This document shows positions 35,851-46,300 of a stretch of 64,000 nucleotides of DNA, piece after piece. The stretch spans positions 1-64,000 of the forward strand of contig PDZS01000012.1 in NCBI GenBank assembly GCA_002753225.1, written 5' to 3'. Each line of letters opens with the position of its first letter. The stretch's first letter is position 1. Below the pieces are notes generated by a model. The model made no database searches, had not been told where the DNA came from, and worked only from the letters and a program-made list of their open reading frames with translations. Both the position numbers and the translations under genes were made by a program. This stretch comes from Deltaproteobacteria bacterium YD0425bin51. Lineage in GTDB: Bacteria > Desulfobacterota > Desulfobacteria > Desulfobacterales > YD0425bin51.

Positions 35851-37017
35851 ATGAATGCAATCATTATAGTTGGTATTATTTTGATAATAGCCTCTTTAGG
35901 CTTGCTTTGGTTCAGACAGAATTCTGCAAAAAAACTTCAGGATATTCGTGATACAGAAACTTCTAAAATTGATCTACATATTGAAACTAGTCAAGGTATT
36001 GCAAAAGATATGGGGAGTGGATATTATGCACAGTATACTGAAATAAAAGGTGCTGCTGTAACAGATAGACCTATGATTTCTCAATTTACAAAAAAAGAAT
36101 GCGTTTATTATAGGTCACAAGTAACAAGAGAATGGCAGGAAGAGGTTGAAGATACAGATTCTAAAACAGGAGAAACAAGAAGGCGTATGGAGCGTAGATC
36201 AGAGGTAATGGCTGATAACGTTAATTCTCCTGATTTTTGGGTTGATGATGGAACTGGAAAACTTAAAATTAGACCAAGTGGCTCTCAAATTGAAGCTATG
36301 CAAGTATTTGATTCTTTCATGCCTCAAAATGATCCTATGCTAATCAGTAAATTTAATCTTTCATTTCTGCCTCACACAAACACAATTGGATATAGGTTAA
36401 AAGAATGGATTATACCAACAAACCAATCTTTATATATTATTGGCGAAATAAGTGATAAAGATGGAGAACTTTCTTTAAAAAAGCCTCAAGATAAAAGGAC
36501 ATTTATTGTTTCTACTAAATCAGAAAACGAATTGATTGAATCAAGCCAAAAAAAGATTCTGTTAGCTACAATAGGGGCAATTATATGCTTTATATTAGGA
36601 CTTTTTTGCTTAACTTATTTTTTTGCTTACGCAGCTTCTTTCGCTTACGTAGGTTCTTCTGCTTATGCAGGAGAAACGCCTTTAATTAAAGAGATTAAAT
36701 TTGAAAAAGGAACAGATGAGATAGAAAAAGTATATTTTTTTATGAATGCCCGTTATTTCCCCCAGATTTTACCAATCGAAGATAAAGATTTCAAGCTGGT
36801 TTGTGATTTTCCAAATGTGAAATTAAATATAGGAATAAGTTCCCATATTAAGACAAATGGGAACTTAATTCGTTCTATTCGTGTAGGTATCCACCAGCAG
36901 CCTAAACCCAAAATAAGAGTAGTTTTAGATTTGGTTTCAAAAAAAGACTATGCAGTTGAGCCTCTTTTTTATGAAAAAGAAAAAATTTTTGCTATAGAAG
37001 TAAAGCTTAAAAAATAA
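35851..37017 (+). CDS. GIDE-domain membrane protein with an AMIN-like C-terminal domain
   Basis: A 388-residue protein. The first helix is residues 3-20. The region from about 45 to 235 resembles the GIDE domain otherwise known from mitochondrial E3 ligases and bacterial envelope proteins: ECVYYRSQVTREWQEE, DDGTGKLKIRPSG, YRLKEWIIPTNQSLYIIGE. A second helix lies at 236-258. Then come three copies of a six-residue repeat (residues 258-275, FAYAAS FAYVGS SAYAGE). The C-terminal 110 residues (IKEIKFEKG...) look like an AMIN domain, which binds peptidoglycan in amidases and secretins. There is no RING finger, so no ubiquitin-ligase activity is implied. The joint looks like a fused signal peptide. 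Confidence 0.7.
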   Translation: MNAIIIVGIILIIASLGLLWFRQNSAKKLQDIRDTETSKIDLHIETSQGIAKDMGSGYYAQYTEIKGAAVTDRPMISQFTKKECVYYRSQVTREWQEEVEDTDSKTGETRRRMERRSEVMADNVNSPDFWVDDGTGKLKIRPSGSQIEAMQVFDSFMPQNDPMLISKFNLSFLPHTNTIGYRLKEWIIPTNQSLYIIGEISDKDGELSLKKPQDKRTFIVSTKSENELIESSQKKILLATIGAIICFILGLFCLTYFFAYAASFAYVGSSAYAGETPLIKEIKFEKGTDEIEKVYFFMNARYFPQILPIEDKDFKLVCDFPNVKLNIGISSHIKTNGNLIRSIRVGIHQQPKPKIRVVLDLVSKKDYAVEPLFYEKEKIFAIEVKLKK

Positions 37018-37018
37018 C

Positions 37019-39097
37019 TTATGTTGAAATCTTTGAAAAATCAGCAAAATCTCCAAAAAGGTCTGATATATTTTTTAAAAGAGCAAGCCTGTTACATCGC
37101 AAAACATCATCTTCTATAAGGACCATAACTCCATCGAAAAATGCGTCAACATGAGGTTTTAAAGATGCAACAGCTAAAAGTGCTTTATCAAAATGACCTT
37201 CTTTAATGTCATGCAAAACTTTGTTTTTGACATCTTTGTAGGCATTATAAAGAGATGATTCACTCTCATGCTTAAATAAATTTTCATCTACTTTTTTTTC
37301 TAATTCTTTTGGGTCTGCTTTTTTAACAATTATATTTACGACACGTTTAAATGCAATTGCTATTTGTTCAAAATCAGGGAGTTGTTTAAGTTTTGATAAA
37401 CCATCAACTTTTTTCCAAACATTTGGAATATTATCGACACTAATATCAGTCACTGCGTAAATAATATCTTTGGGAAATTTTTGTTCCTCTAATAGATGGG
37501 ATATTCGGTTTTGTAAGAAAAGATAAACCATATTAGAAGTTTCTTTAGTATTTTTTCCATTGCCAAAAAGAGATAAACTCTTTTCAATCAGTTCAATTAA
37601 TGAGAAAGAAAAATTCTTATTCAGCATGATCTGAATTATTCCAATTCCATGACGCCTTAAAGCATAAGGGTCAGATGCTCCTGTTGGAATAAGATTTGCG
37701 CTGAAGCATCCGCAGATTGAATCTATTTTATCAGCAATAGCAACTATTGCACCAATTATGCTTTCAGGAAGGATACCACCTGAATATGTAGGCATATAAT
37801 GCTCTTCAATTGCTTTAGCAACAGAATCTGATTCATTTCCTTTTTTTGCATAAATTGCACCCATTATTCCCTGTAGTTTAGGAAATTCCATGACCACATG
37901 GCTTACTAAATCAGCTTTACACAAGAATGCTGCACGCATAGCCTGATTTTTGGTATCAGATTCTAAACATAGAACATCAGAAATATATCCTGTGATTTCC
38001 CTGATCCTTAGTATTTTTTCATATATTGAACCAAGATTTGCCTGAAAAAGTATACCTTTTAATTTTTCCACCCATTCAGAAATATCAGCCTTTAAATCTG
38101 ATTTATAGAAAAATTCAGCATCGTTTAGTCTTGCGCGAAGAACTCTTTCATGACCCTTTGCAACAAGAGATATATCTCGTGGAATAGTGTTATTTACTGC
38201 TATAAAATAGGGCATAAGATTATTATCTTTACCAACAACTGCAAAGTATTTTTGATGTTCTCTCATTGAGGTTATTAATATTTGTTTGGGAAGTTCTGTA
38301 AATTTTGTGTCAAATTTACCAAAAGAGACTGCAGGATACTCAACTAGATTGTTTACAATTTCAATAAGATCATTATCTTCTACAACATTTCCTCCAACAG
38401 ATTGTGCTGTTTTTAAAACATCTGACCATAATGTTTGTCTGCGTGAATTCATGTCAACTAATACATAAGCATCTTTAAGTTTTGAAACATATTCATTTGG
38501 AGAATTAATTTCAATTTTATCTGGTGCTAAAAATCTATGTCCCAAAGTATATCTATCACTTTTTATAGTTTCCAAAGAAAAAGGAATAACTTGATCATCC
38601 AATATTGCTAGTATTGAAATAATTGGTCTAGCAAATTTAATCTGAAAACTTGCCCATTTCATTGTTTTTGGAAAAGGAATTAAACGGATCACTTCTGGTA
38701 AAATTTCACTTAAAACATTTATTGAAAGGTCACCTTCTTCTTTTTTTGTAGCAGAAAGATATGCTCCTTTTTTAGTTTCCTTTATACATATCTCTTCAAT
38801 AGAAATTTTTAATTTCTCAGCAAACTTTTTTGCAGCCATTGTAGGATTCCCTTCAGAATCAAAACCAGCTTGCTTGGGAGGACCAATAACTTCTGTTGCT
38901 ACATCAAGCTGTTTTTCAGAAATATTATCTACTGTTATTGCAAGTCTTCTGGGTGTTCCAAATATTTCTGCTTTACCATGTTGAATTCTTCCATCTGTAA
39001 GTTTTTGTAACAGTATTGAAGATAAAGCTTCTAGAGCAGGCTCAATATATCCTGCTGGAATTTCTTCTGTCAGTATCTCGAGTAATAAACGACTCAT
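37019..39097 (-). CDS. glyS: Glycyl-tRNA synthetase beta subunit
   Basis: A 692-residue beta chain of the heterotetrameric bacterial glycyl-tRNA synthetase, needed for tRNA recognition. The N-terminus [20 protein letters not shown] is the family start. PFPKTMKWASFQIKFARPI, LITSMREHQKYFAV and SDPYALRRHGIGII are recognisable blocks, and a DALR-type anticodon-binding region lies at the C-terminus (about 560-690). Its length is normal. The start codon overlaps the glyQ stop by one base. The stop is only two bases from the stop of the convergent GIDE gene, with no evident terminator between them. Confidence 0.97.
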   Translation of the reverse strand: MSRLLLEILTEEIPAGYIEPALEALSSILLQKLTDGRIQHGKAEIFGTPRRLAITVDNISEKQLDVATEVIGPPKQAGFDSEGNPTMAAKKFAEKLKISIEEICIKETKKGAYLSATKKEEGDLSINVLSEILPEVIRLIPFPKTMKWASFQIKFARPIISILAILDDQVIPFSLETIKSDRYTLGHRFLAPDKIEINSPNEYVSKLKDAYVLVDMNSRRQTLWSDVLKTAQSVGGNVVEDNDLIEIVNNLVEYPAVSFGKFDTKFTELPKQILITSMREHQKYFAVVGKDNNLMPYFIAVNNTIPRDISLVAKGHERVLRARLNDAEFFYKSDLKADISEWVEKLKGILFQANLGSIYEKILRIREITGYISDVLCLESDTKNQAMRAAFLCKADLVSHVVMEFPKLQGIMGAIYAKKGNESDSVAKAIEEHYMPTYSGGILPESIIGAIVAIADKIDSICGCFSANLIPTGASDPYALRRHGIGIIQIMLNKNFSFSLIELIEKSLSLFGNGKNTKETSNMVYLFLQNRISHLLEEQKFPKDIIYAVTDISVDNIPNVWKKVDGLSKLKQLPDFEQIAIAFKRVVNIIVKKADPKELEKKVDENLFKHESESSLYNAYKDVKNKVLHDIKEGHFDKALLAVASLKPHVDAFFDGVMVLIEDDVLRCNRLALLKNISDLFGDFADFSKIST

Positions 39098-39975
39098 TAC
39101 GCACCTCTTTTAAGTAAAGGAAATCCCATAGATTCTCTTTGTGTTATATATTTTTCAGCACATAACCTAGCCATATTTCTTATTCTTGTAATATATCCTG
39201 TTCTTTCTGTAACAGAAATAGCAGATCTAGCGTCTAGGAGGTTAAAAGTATGGGAGCATTTAATACAGTATTCATAAGCCGGTAAAACAATTCCATTAGA
39301 AATTATCTTTTTTGATTCAGCTTCATATTTATTAAAAAGCTCAAAGAGCATATTAGTGTCAGCTATTTCAAAATTATAAGTTGAGCCTTCAACTTCCTGC
39401 TGGTGAAATATATCTCCATATGTAAGCTTATCATTAAATTTTATTTCAAAAACATTATCTATCCCCTGCAGATACATTGAAATTCTCTCAAGTCCGTAAG
39501 TTATCTCAACTGAAATTGGAGAAAGCTCTATGCTTCCTGCTATTTGGAAATATGTAAATTGAGTAATTTCCATTCCGTCTAACCATACTTCCCATCCCAA
39601 ACCAGATGCTCCTAAAGTTGGAGATTCCCAGTCATCTTCTACAAATCGTATATCATGATTTAAAGAATCAATACCAAGTGACTTAAGACTTTCCAAATAC
39701 TGGGTTTGAACATCAATTGGAGAGGGTTTAAGAATTACTTGGAATTGATAGTAATGCTGAAGTCTATTTGGATTTTCACCATAACGACCATCTGTTGGTC
39801 TTCTGGAAGGTTGAACATAAGCTGCCATCCATGGTTCAGGACCAAGGGATCTTAAAAGTGTAGCTGGATGGAAAGTTCCTGCTCCAACTTCCATATCATA
39901 TGGCTGCATAAGTATGCAGCCTTTGTTTCCCCAAAATTTCTGCAATGAAAGTATAACATCCTGAAAATTCATCAT
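39097..39975 (-). CDS. glyQ: Glycyl-tRNA synthetase alpha subunit
   Basis: A 292-residue class II catalytic subunit that charges tRNA-Gly together with GlyS. The near-invariant [40 protein letters not shown] and [16 protein letters not shown] are all present. Two ATG codons stand in tandem at the start (39975 and 39972). The first overlaps the stop of the GHMP-kinase gene (ATGA) and GGAG precedes both, so either may be used. This is the fused-operon order glyQ-glyS usual in Proteobacteria. Confidence 0.97.
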   Translation of the reverse strand: MMNFQDVILSLQKFWGNKGCILMQPYDMEVGAGTFHPATLLRSLGPEPWMAAYVQPSRRPTDGRYGENPNRLQHYYQFQVILKPSPIDVQTQYLESLKSLGIDSLNHDIRFVEDDWESPTLGASGLGWEVWLDGMEITQFTYFQIAGSIELSPISVEITYGLERISMYLQGIDNVFEIKFNDKLTYGDIFHQQEVEGSTYNFEIADTNMLFELFNKYEAESKKIISNGIVLPAYEYCIKCSHTFNLLDARSAISVTERTGYITRIRNMARLCAEKYITQRESMGFPLLKRGA

Positions 39976-41015
39976 TTAACTCCATCTAAATCTATTTTGG
40001 TTTTAAGAATAAAAGCATCTTTCTCTTTTGAAAGAATATTTTCCCATACTGTATTTAATTTATTTATTGATTCAGGTTCACCTAAAGCCCAAAGACATCC
40101 ACCGCCGCCTGCTCCTGTAAATCTTGCCCCGCAATTATTTTTTATAGCTGATTCAACCAGTTCTTCGCCAATAGGATAGAAAACATCTGGTGTCATTTTC
40201 CTTCTTAATGCTGTCTCTTTATTCATAGCATTTGCTGCAGATTGAAAATCTTTTTGTGCTAAACTTTCTACAAATTCAATTGTAAGTTTAACAATGTCAA
40301 TCCAGATATCACGATTTTTTCCTTCTTTAAATTGGCGGACCCAAGTGCCGTTTATATCTTTAGATTCATGAGGAATACCGCAGTAGGCAACAATTATACG
40401 CTTTTCTAAAGCTGCTGCCATTTGTTTTTTGCCAATGCTTTTTCTATAAAACATTGGTTCATCCATCTCTCCTAAAAAATACCATGCGTTTACTCCTCCA
40501 TAAACTGCTGCAAGCTGATCCTGTATTCCGCATGGAACTCCAGCAACGCTCGATTCAAGGTTATAAGCCATCAATGCAATCTTTTCTTTTGAAGGATATG
40601 AAAAATAAATTTTCGATAAAGCTTTAAAAAATGCAGAAATCAGTGCAACTGCAGCAACTGATGATCCTCCAAGCCCACTGCGGGGAGGAGACAATGATTT
40701 AATATTAATATGTACTCCACTAATTTGAAAATAAGAGCATACAGCAAAGATTAGACCTAATGGATGGTCAAACGGAACTGATTTAAGTGGAAATTCTGTG
40801 CTTTCAAATCCTATTGACGAGACTTTTACCATCCCTTTTTTATAAGGATGAATAGATACTGTGGTTCTTAAATCAAGGGCAATATTAAATGTGCATGGAT
40901 TTAGATCTTTCAAATAGTAATAAAACGTAGAAATATCTATTGTTCCACCCATGTCAATTCTGCAAGGAGCAGATGCTTCTATTTCTTCATTTTCAAAAAC
41001 TTTTTTTAATGACAT
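39972..41015 (-). CDS. GHMP-family small-molecule kinase
   Basis: A 347-residue sugar- or isoprenoid-kinase fold protein. The ATP-binding motif is [16 protein letters not shown] (about residues 110-125), and the C-terminal glycine-rich motif is [16 protein letters not shown] (about 295-310). The N-terminus ([15 protein letters not shown]) matches the substrate loop of this superfamily. Galactokinase, mevalonate kinase and heptose-7-phosphate kinase (HddA) are all relatives, and none is clearly indicated. It sits between recO and glyQ with overlaps on both sides (10 and 4 bases). Confidence 0.82.
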   Translation of the reverse strand: MSLKKVFENEEIEASAPCRIDMGGTIDISTFYYYLKDLNPCTFNIALDLRTTVSIHPYKKGMVKVSSIGFESTEFPLKSVPFDHPLGLIFAVCSYFQISGVHINIKSLSPPRSGLGGSSVAAVALISAFFKALSKIYFSYPSKEKIALMAYNLESSVAGVPCGIQDQLAAVYGGVNAWYFLGEMDEPMFYRKSIGKKQMAAALEKRIIVAYCGIPHESKDINGTWVRQFKEGKNRDIWIDIVKLTIEFVESLAQKDFQSAANAMNKETALRRKMTPDVFYPIGEELVESAIKNNCGARFTGAGGGGCLWALGEPESINKLNTVWENILSKEKDAFILKTKIDLDGVK

Positions 41016-41794
41016 AAACTATTCTTTCGAATCTCCTTTAAAAATTTTAAGCTTTTTATATCTTTGCCAATATAATAAGGAACAAACATTTCTAAAAATC
41101 TAAGCCCTTCTTGCCTTGCACTATCTGTAAATCTAACTCTAATAGCTTTTTTAATATCTTTATTTTCTACCCATTGAAGCTGTTTTATAGTCCCTTTTGA
41201 CAGATATATATGTTCAAAAGATATTGGTCTGCATTTTTCACAAACAATTCCACCTTTTACAATACTAAATAAAATTCTATTTTTTTGTATATCATCTATT
41301 TCTGTTTTACAAAAACTGCAGCATCTGAGGTTTGGACCAAAGCCTGCTATAAGCATAAAACGCATCTGGAAAAATATACTTAAAGATTCAGTTGGTATAA
41401 TTCCTCTGTCTAACTCTTCTAATACATATAATAACAATGAATAAACATCTCCCTGCTTTTCTTCACCTTCTTCTATCCATTCATTTATAAGTTCAGACCA
41501 ATAGCTTGCATAAGCAGTCTTTTTAAAGTCACCTCTAATTTTAAAAAAAGGCTTATCAACAGAAGCTTCCTTTAAAATTGGTATTCCTGTACTTCTGGAA
41601 CTTATTGTATAAACAATGTTTAAAGCTGAAAACAATTCTAGAACACCTGCAAATCTCTTTACACTTTTTTTTGCAGATTTTGCTACAACAGATATCTTAC
41701 CTTTATTTAAAGTAATTAATTTAACGATAAGATCACTATCACCAATACCAATACGACGAATTAAAATGGCAGGGGTTGAAAAATTAGACGGCAT
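41006..41794 (-). CDS. recO: DNA repair protein RecO
   Basis: A 262-residue recombination mediator that loads RecA on gaps together with RecR. It has an N-terminal OB fold (STPAILIRRIGIGDSDLIVK, then KGKISVVAKSAKK). A zinc site follows in the C-terminal helical part: CCSFC near residue 152 and CEKC near 175. Length and order are normal for the family. The start codon shares one base with the surA-like stop, and the 3' end overlaps the GHMP-kinase gene by 10 bases. Confidence 0.92.
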   Translation of the reverse strand: MPSNFSTPAILIRRIGIGDSDLIVKLITLNKGKISVVAKSAKKSVKRFAGVLELFSALNIVYTISSRSTGIPILKEASVDKPFFKIRGDFKKTAYASYWSELINEWIEEGEEKQGDVYSLLLYVLEELDRGIIPTESLSIFFQMRFMLIAGFGPNLRCCSFCKTEIDDIQKNRILFSIVKGGIVCEKCRPISFEHIYLSKGTIKQLQWVENKDIKKAIRVRFTDSARQEGLRFLEMFVPYYIGKDIKSLKFLKEIRKNSLCH

Positions 41795-42747
41795 TACTTT
41801 ATAATTTTAATATGTGATTGTTTACGAAGTTCTGTAAGCCATTCCATGAATTTTTTTTCTACTACTTCTTGGTACAATTTTTCTTCTATTTCTTTTTCGG
41901 CTTCAGAGAGAGATTTTTTTTTGGTTTCTAAGATATCATATAAATAAAAGCATTGATATCCCTGTTCTGTATTTAAAATATCACTAATATCACCTTTTTT
42001 CATATTTTTTATTAAATCTTGTACATTAGAAGAGAGTTCTTCTAATTTAAATAAACCTAAGTCTCCTCCTTCAGAAGCAAAAGGTGATTCAGAATAGTTT
42101 TTTGCAAGCAGTTCAAAAGATTCACCACTTTTAATCCTTTTAAAGACTTCCTTCATTTTTTCATAATCATTTTTTATTAAAATATTCTTAATGTGATATT
42201 TTTTTACAGAACCATATTCATCAGGATGACTTTCGTAGTAAGCTTTAATATCATCTTTTACTATTACAATTTTTGATTTCACTTTAATATTTACAAGTTT
42301 TCCCCGAAGTATCTGCTCTTTTACTTTATTACGGTAGTCTTCTATCTTTATTCCTTCACGAGATAAGGCTTCTCTTAACATTTCATCAGTATGAGAGTTT
42401 GCTTCTTTAACACGTTCAATTGCTTCATCAATTTCTTTTTCAGATATTGAAATCTTGCTCTTTTTAATTTCTTCGTCTTCTATTTTCTGATTAATAAGGT
42501 TATTTAAAATATCCTCCCTTAATTTTAAAAGCATTTTAGCTTCTTCTTCATTAGGATTTTCCATATATTTAATTCTATCTGCATATGGCTTTAATGCATT
42601 ATTTAAATCCATTAAAGTAATTAGATCGTCATCAACAACTGCAACAATTCTATCAACTATTTCTCCAAATGCGAAATTTCCTGTACTAAAAATTAATATA
42701 AGAACAACAATAAAATAATTTAATTTGCGCCAACAATTCTTTTCCAT
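41794..42747 (-). CDS. SurA-like periplasmic peptidyl-prolyl isomerase
   Basis: A 317-residue chaperone for outer-membrane proteins. A signal peptide (ends about residue 28, TGNFAFGE) is followed by a SurA N-terminal domain (IVAVVDDDLITLMDLNNAL). One parvulin domain lies at about 175-275 (VKKYHIKNILIKNDYE, SEGGDLGLFKLEEL). E. coli SurA has two parvulin domains; only one is present here. The start lies within the preceding lipoprotein gene (28-base overlap) and has no good Shine-Dalgarno, so it probably depends on translational coupling. Confidence 0.85.
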   Translation of the reverse strand: MEKNCWRKLNYFIVVLILIFSTGNFAFGEIVDRIVAVVDDDLITLMDLNNALKPYADRIKYMENPNEEEAKMLLKLREDILNNLINQKIEDEEIKKSKISISEKEIDEAIERVKEANSHTDEMLREALSREGIKIEDYRNKVKEQILRGKLVNIKVKSKIVIVKDDIKAYYESHPDEYGSVKKYHIKNILIKNDYEKMKEVFKRIKSGESFELLAKNYSESPFASEGGDLGLFKLEELSSNVQDLIKNMKKGDISDILNTEQGYQCFYLYDILETKKKSLSEAEKEIEEKLYQEVVEKKFMEWLTELRKQSHIKIIK

Positions 42748-43385
42748 CTTGTATCATTAACCTCAACTTTATATTTATCTTTTAGATTTTTTATCCAGGT
42801 ATCATAATTTTCCTGTGCTTTTTGTTTACGAAGAGCCTTTACTATGATCTCATTCAAATCTTTAGTTTCTGTTGTATTTTCATAATTTGCTCTGTAATAA
42901 GAAGTTATATCATCAGGATATATTGTTACCTTATCAATAAGTTCCTTTTCTATAACTTTTTCAATAAGCATACGCCTCATAAAATCATGTTTCCATGTCT
43001 TATAAGATATGGCATATTCAACCAAAACTTTTTCAAAATAATCATTTGGGTAATCTTTCTTAATACTATCAACTGCTTTTTTAAATTCATTGTCTGATAT
43101 TGAAATAGATAATTCTTTAGCCCGTTCTAATAAAATAATTTCTTCTCGCAGCTGGTTCAATATATAAATTGCAACAGTTTTTAAAATTTCAGGATTTTCT
43201 GTCATTTTATAAGGATATGTTGTTTTTGCAATTTCCAGTGCATTTTTAAAATCTTCAACAGTTATAACCTGGTCACCTATTTTCAGTAGATATTCCTTGT
43301 CTAATTTACTGCTTTGATTCTTACAGCCAATTAAAACCAAAATAATTAATAAGAATAATATAGTACGTCTAAACATAATAATCAT
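42720..43385 (-). CDS. Lipoprotein with SurA/PrsA-like N-terminal domain
   Basis: A 221-residue predicted lipoprotein. The lipobox LVLIGC places the acylated Cys at residue 21. The body resembles a SurA/PrsA chaperone domain (LLKIGDQVITVEDFKNALEI, ILNQLREEIILLERAKELSI), with no parvulin domain visible. I start it at ATG 43385: AAGG lies eight bases before, overlapping the mfd stop. A TTG at 43400 is in frame but unlikely. An ATG at 43376 is also possible. It precedes and overlaps the surA-like gene, which suggests a joint role in outer-membrane protein folding. Confidence 0.78.
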   Translation of the reverse strand: MIIMFRRTILFLLIILVLIGCKNQSSKLDKEYLLKIGDQVITVEDFKNALEIAKTTYPYKMTENPEILKTVAIYILNQLREEIILLERAKELSISISDNEFKKAVDSIKKDYPNDYFEKVLVEYAISYKTWKHDFMRRMLIEKVIEKELIDKVTIYPDDITSYYRANYENTTETKDLNEIIVKALRKQKAQENYDTWIKNLKDKYKVEVNDTRWKRIVGAN

Positions 43386-43396
43386 ATTTTTAACCT

Positions 43397-46300
43397 TCAA
43401 CTTATATTTATGCCGTTAACACGTTGTGTTATATCTTTCAAGATATTTTTAACCTGAGCTAACTGAATATTTAAATTTCCTTGTGAAATTTTAGCACATA
43501 TAACATGATTTGGTGTTATTTGAAACTTATTTGGTTCAGATAATACCATATCAACAACAGCAAAAGGATTTTTTTGATGACTTTCAGCTGCGTATAATAA
43601 TACTTGACTGGGTGTAAGATCAATCTTTTTAATTCCTGCTTTAATACATAGTATTCTGAACAATATTTTTAAGAGAAGATTATTCGCTTCTACAGGTAAT
43701 TCTCCATAACGATCAATAAGTTCTTCTTTTATTTCAGAAATATCTTTATTATCTTTTAATTTAGAAAGTCTTCTATAAATTAAAAGCCGCTCATCTATAT
43801 CTGTGATATAGGATTCTGGAATAAAAGCAGAAATGCCAATATTTATTTCAGGCTCTAAATTTTCGGTTGTTTTCTCCCCTTTAAGTTCTGAAACCGCATT
43901 TTCCATAAGTTGCAAAAACATGTCATAACCAATGGCAGCAATATGACCTGACTGTGATGAGCTTAAAATAGAACCACCACCCCTTATTCTGAGATCATTC
44001 ATTGCTATTTGAAAGCCAGAGCCTAAGTCACTATGCTCCATTAAAACCTTTAATCTTTTTTGAGCATCACTTGTTATGATAGCCTCATTTGGAACCAAAA
44101 GATATGCATAAGCTTGTTCAGATGATCTTCCTACTCTCCCCCTAAGTTGATAGATTTGAGATAGACCAAATCTATCTGCTCTGTTTATAAATATTGTATT
44201 AACAGAAGGAATATCGATTCCTGATTCAATAATAGTTGTACAAACCAGCATATCTATTTCTTTTTTTAGAAACTTCATCATTATGTCTTCAAGCTCTTCT
44301 TCATCGAGCTGACCATGAGCTATACCTAATTTTATTTCAGGTACAACTTTTTTTAAACGTTCTGCAATTTTTGTTATGCTGTTTATATTATTATGGACAA
44401 AATATATCTGCCCCCCTCTTTTTAACTCTTTTCTTATTCCTTCAGAGATAATTGCATCATCAAACTCACATATATAGCTTATAATTGATCTCCTTTCTTC
44501 TGGAGGAGTTGCAATGACGCTTATGTCTCTAATTCCAACAAGAGACATATGAAGGGTTCTGGGAATTGGAGTTGCAGTTAAAGTAAGCACATCAACTGTT
44601 GTTTTAAACTTTTTTAATCTTTCCTTGTGTTTTACTCCAAATCTTTGTTCTTCATCTATAATTAATAACCCTAAATCTTTAAACTTCACATCTTTTTGAA
44701 TAAGCCTATGAGTTCCAATAGCAATATCAATTTTTCCAGAAGCCAAATCATCTATTATGGTACGTTGTTCAGAAGAGGATCTAAATCTGTTTAAACATTT
44801 TATAACAAAAGGATATTTTTCAAAACGATTAGAAAAATTAGTAAAATGCTGTTCTGCCAAAAGGGTTGTAGGAACGAGTATTGCAACTTGTTTTCCTTCG
44901 TTTGCAGCAATAAAAGATGCACGAAGAGCAACTTCTGTTTTCCCATAACCAACATCTCCGCATATTAATCTATCCATTGGGGTTGTATTTTGCATATCAG
45001 ATATTACATCTTCAATTGCTTTAAGCTGATCTGGAGTTTCTTCATAAGGAAAACCTGCTTCAAAATCATGGAAATAGCTGTCAACTTCTCCAAAAGTATG
45101 ACCTTCCTTAATTTTTCTGGCTGCATATAGTTCCAAAAGCTCACCTGCAATTTTTTCAGCAGCTTTTTTAGCACGCTCTTTAGTTTTATCCCATGATTTA
45201 CCCCCCATTTTATCAAGGTCTGGAGTAAGCCCTTCTACACCAATGTACTTTTGAACCATATTCATGCGATCAACAGGGAGATAGAGTTTATCTTCATCTT
45301 TATAACTAAGTAATAGATAATCATTTGTAATACCATCTATTTTTAGTTTGATGAGTCCTTTATATTTACCTATTCCATGATCTACATGAACAATTAAATC
45401 ATCTTGTTTTAAGTCATCAAGGGAAAGTAGAGTTTCTTTTACAGAGCTTTTTTTTCTTTTTTCCCGCCTATGTTGTTTTTGTCCAAATATTTCATCTTCT
45501 GTAATAATGGAGATTGATTCATCTTCCCACACAAAACCAGAAGATATATGACCTAAAATTATATAAACAAGTCCATGTTCTCTCATTTCTTCAGGAAACT
45601 TTTCTAAAGTTCCAATATTGATTCCATATGGGGTTAAAAGAGAACGAACACGATCTCCTTGTGACTGTGTGCTACAAACTATAAATACAATCCTTTTTTG
45701 CTGTTTTTCGTTTATAATCCAATTTGCAAGGGGCAGTAAGAGTTTATTATGCTCAAGGTGATATTTATGATTTTTAAGTTCTGCATGGATAAAACTGTTA
45801 TCTTTAATATTAAAATGAAAGCTTAATTCTTCATTATCAGAAGATTTAAGCATTCTTATTGTTAATCTTTTTTTGTTAGATAAAATTTGATTTATATTTG
45901 ACCAGGTTAAGTAGGATTTATCAGGTTCAACACAGATTCTGTTTTCATTCGTTGCATCAGCATAATTTTTTATTGCGCTCTCTGTAAATTCATTTGCACA
46001 AAATTCCAAATTTTTAGGTTCTATTTCAATAAAAATAGCTTTATCACCAATATAGTCAAAGAAAGTGTCTAAAGAAGGGTAAATAAGAGATAGCAGGGTT
46101 TCAAGCCCTTGAAATATTCCTTCACTTTTTATACGTTCAATAAAACCTTTTAAATTATGTGAAGATATTCCTTGAATTCCTGCTTGATGTCTTATGTTAG
46201 CTATAAAAGCTTCAATATTTGCCATTTTAAGTATAGCTTCGCTGGCAGGAAGAATTACAGCTTCTTTTATACTTTGGGATGTTCGCTGTGTTAAAGGAGA

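Noticed and set aside
36622..36675. A CRISPR-like or phase-variable repeat.
   Set aside because: Three imperfect 18-base copies keep the frame and encode a hexapeptide repeat. Length changes would not shift the frame, and there are no spacers.
35851..37017. A ubiquitin-ligase-like system because of the GIDE domain.
   Set aside because: No RING finger and no E1, E2 or ubiquitin-like gene is present in the window.
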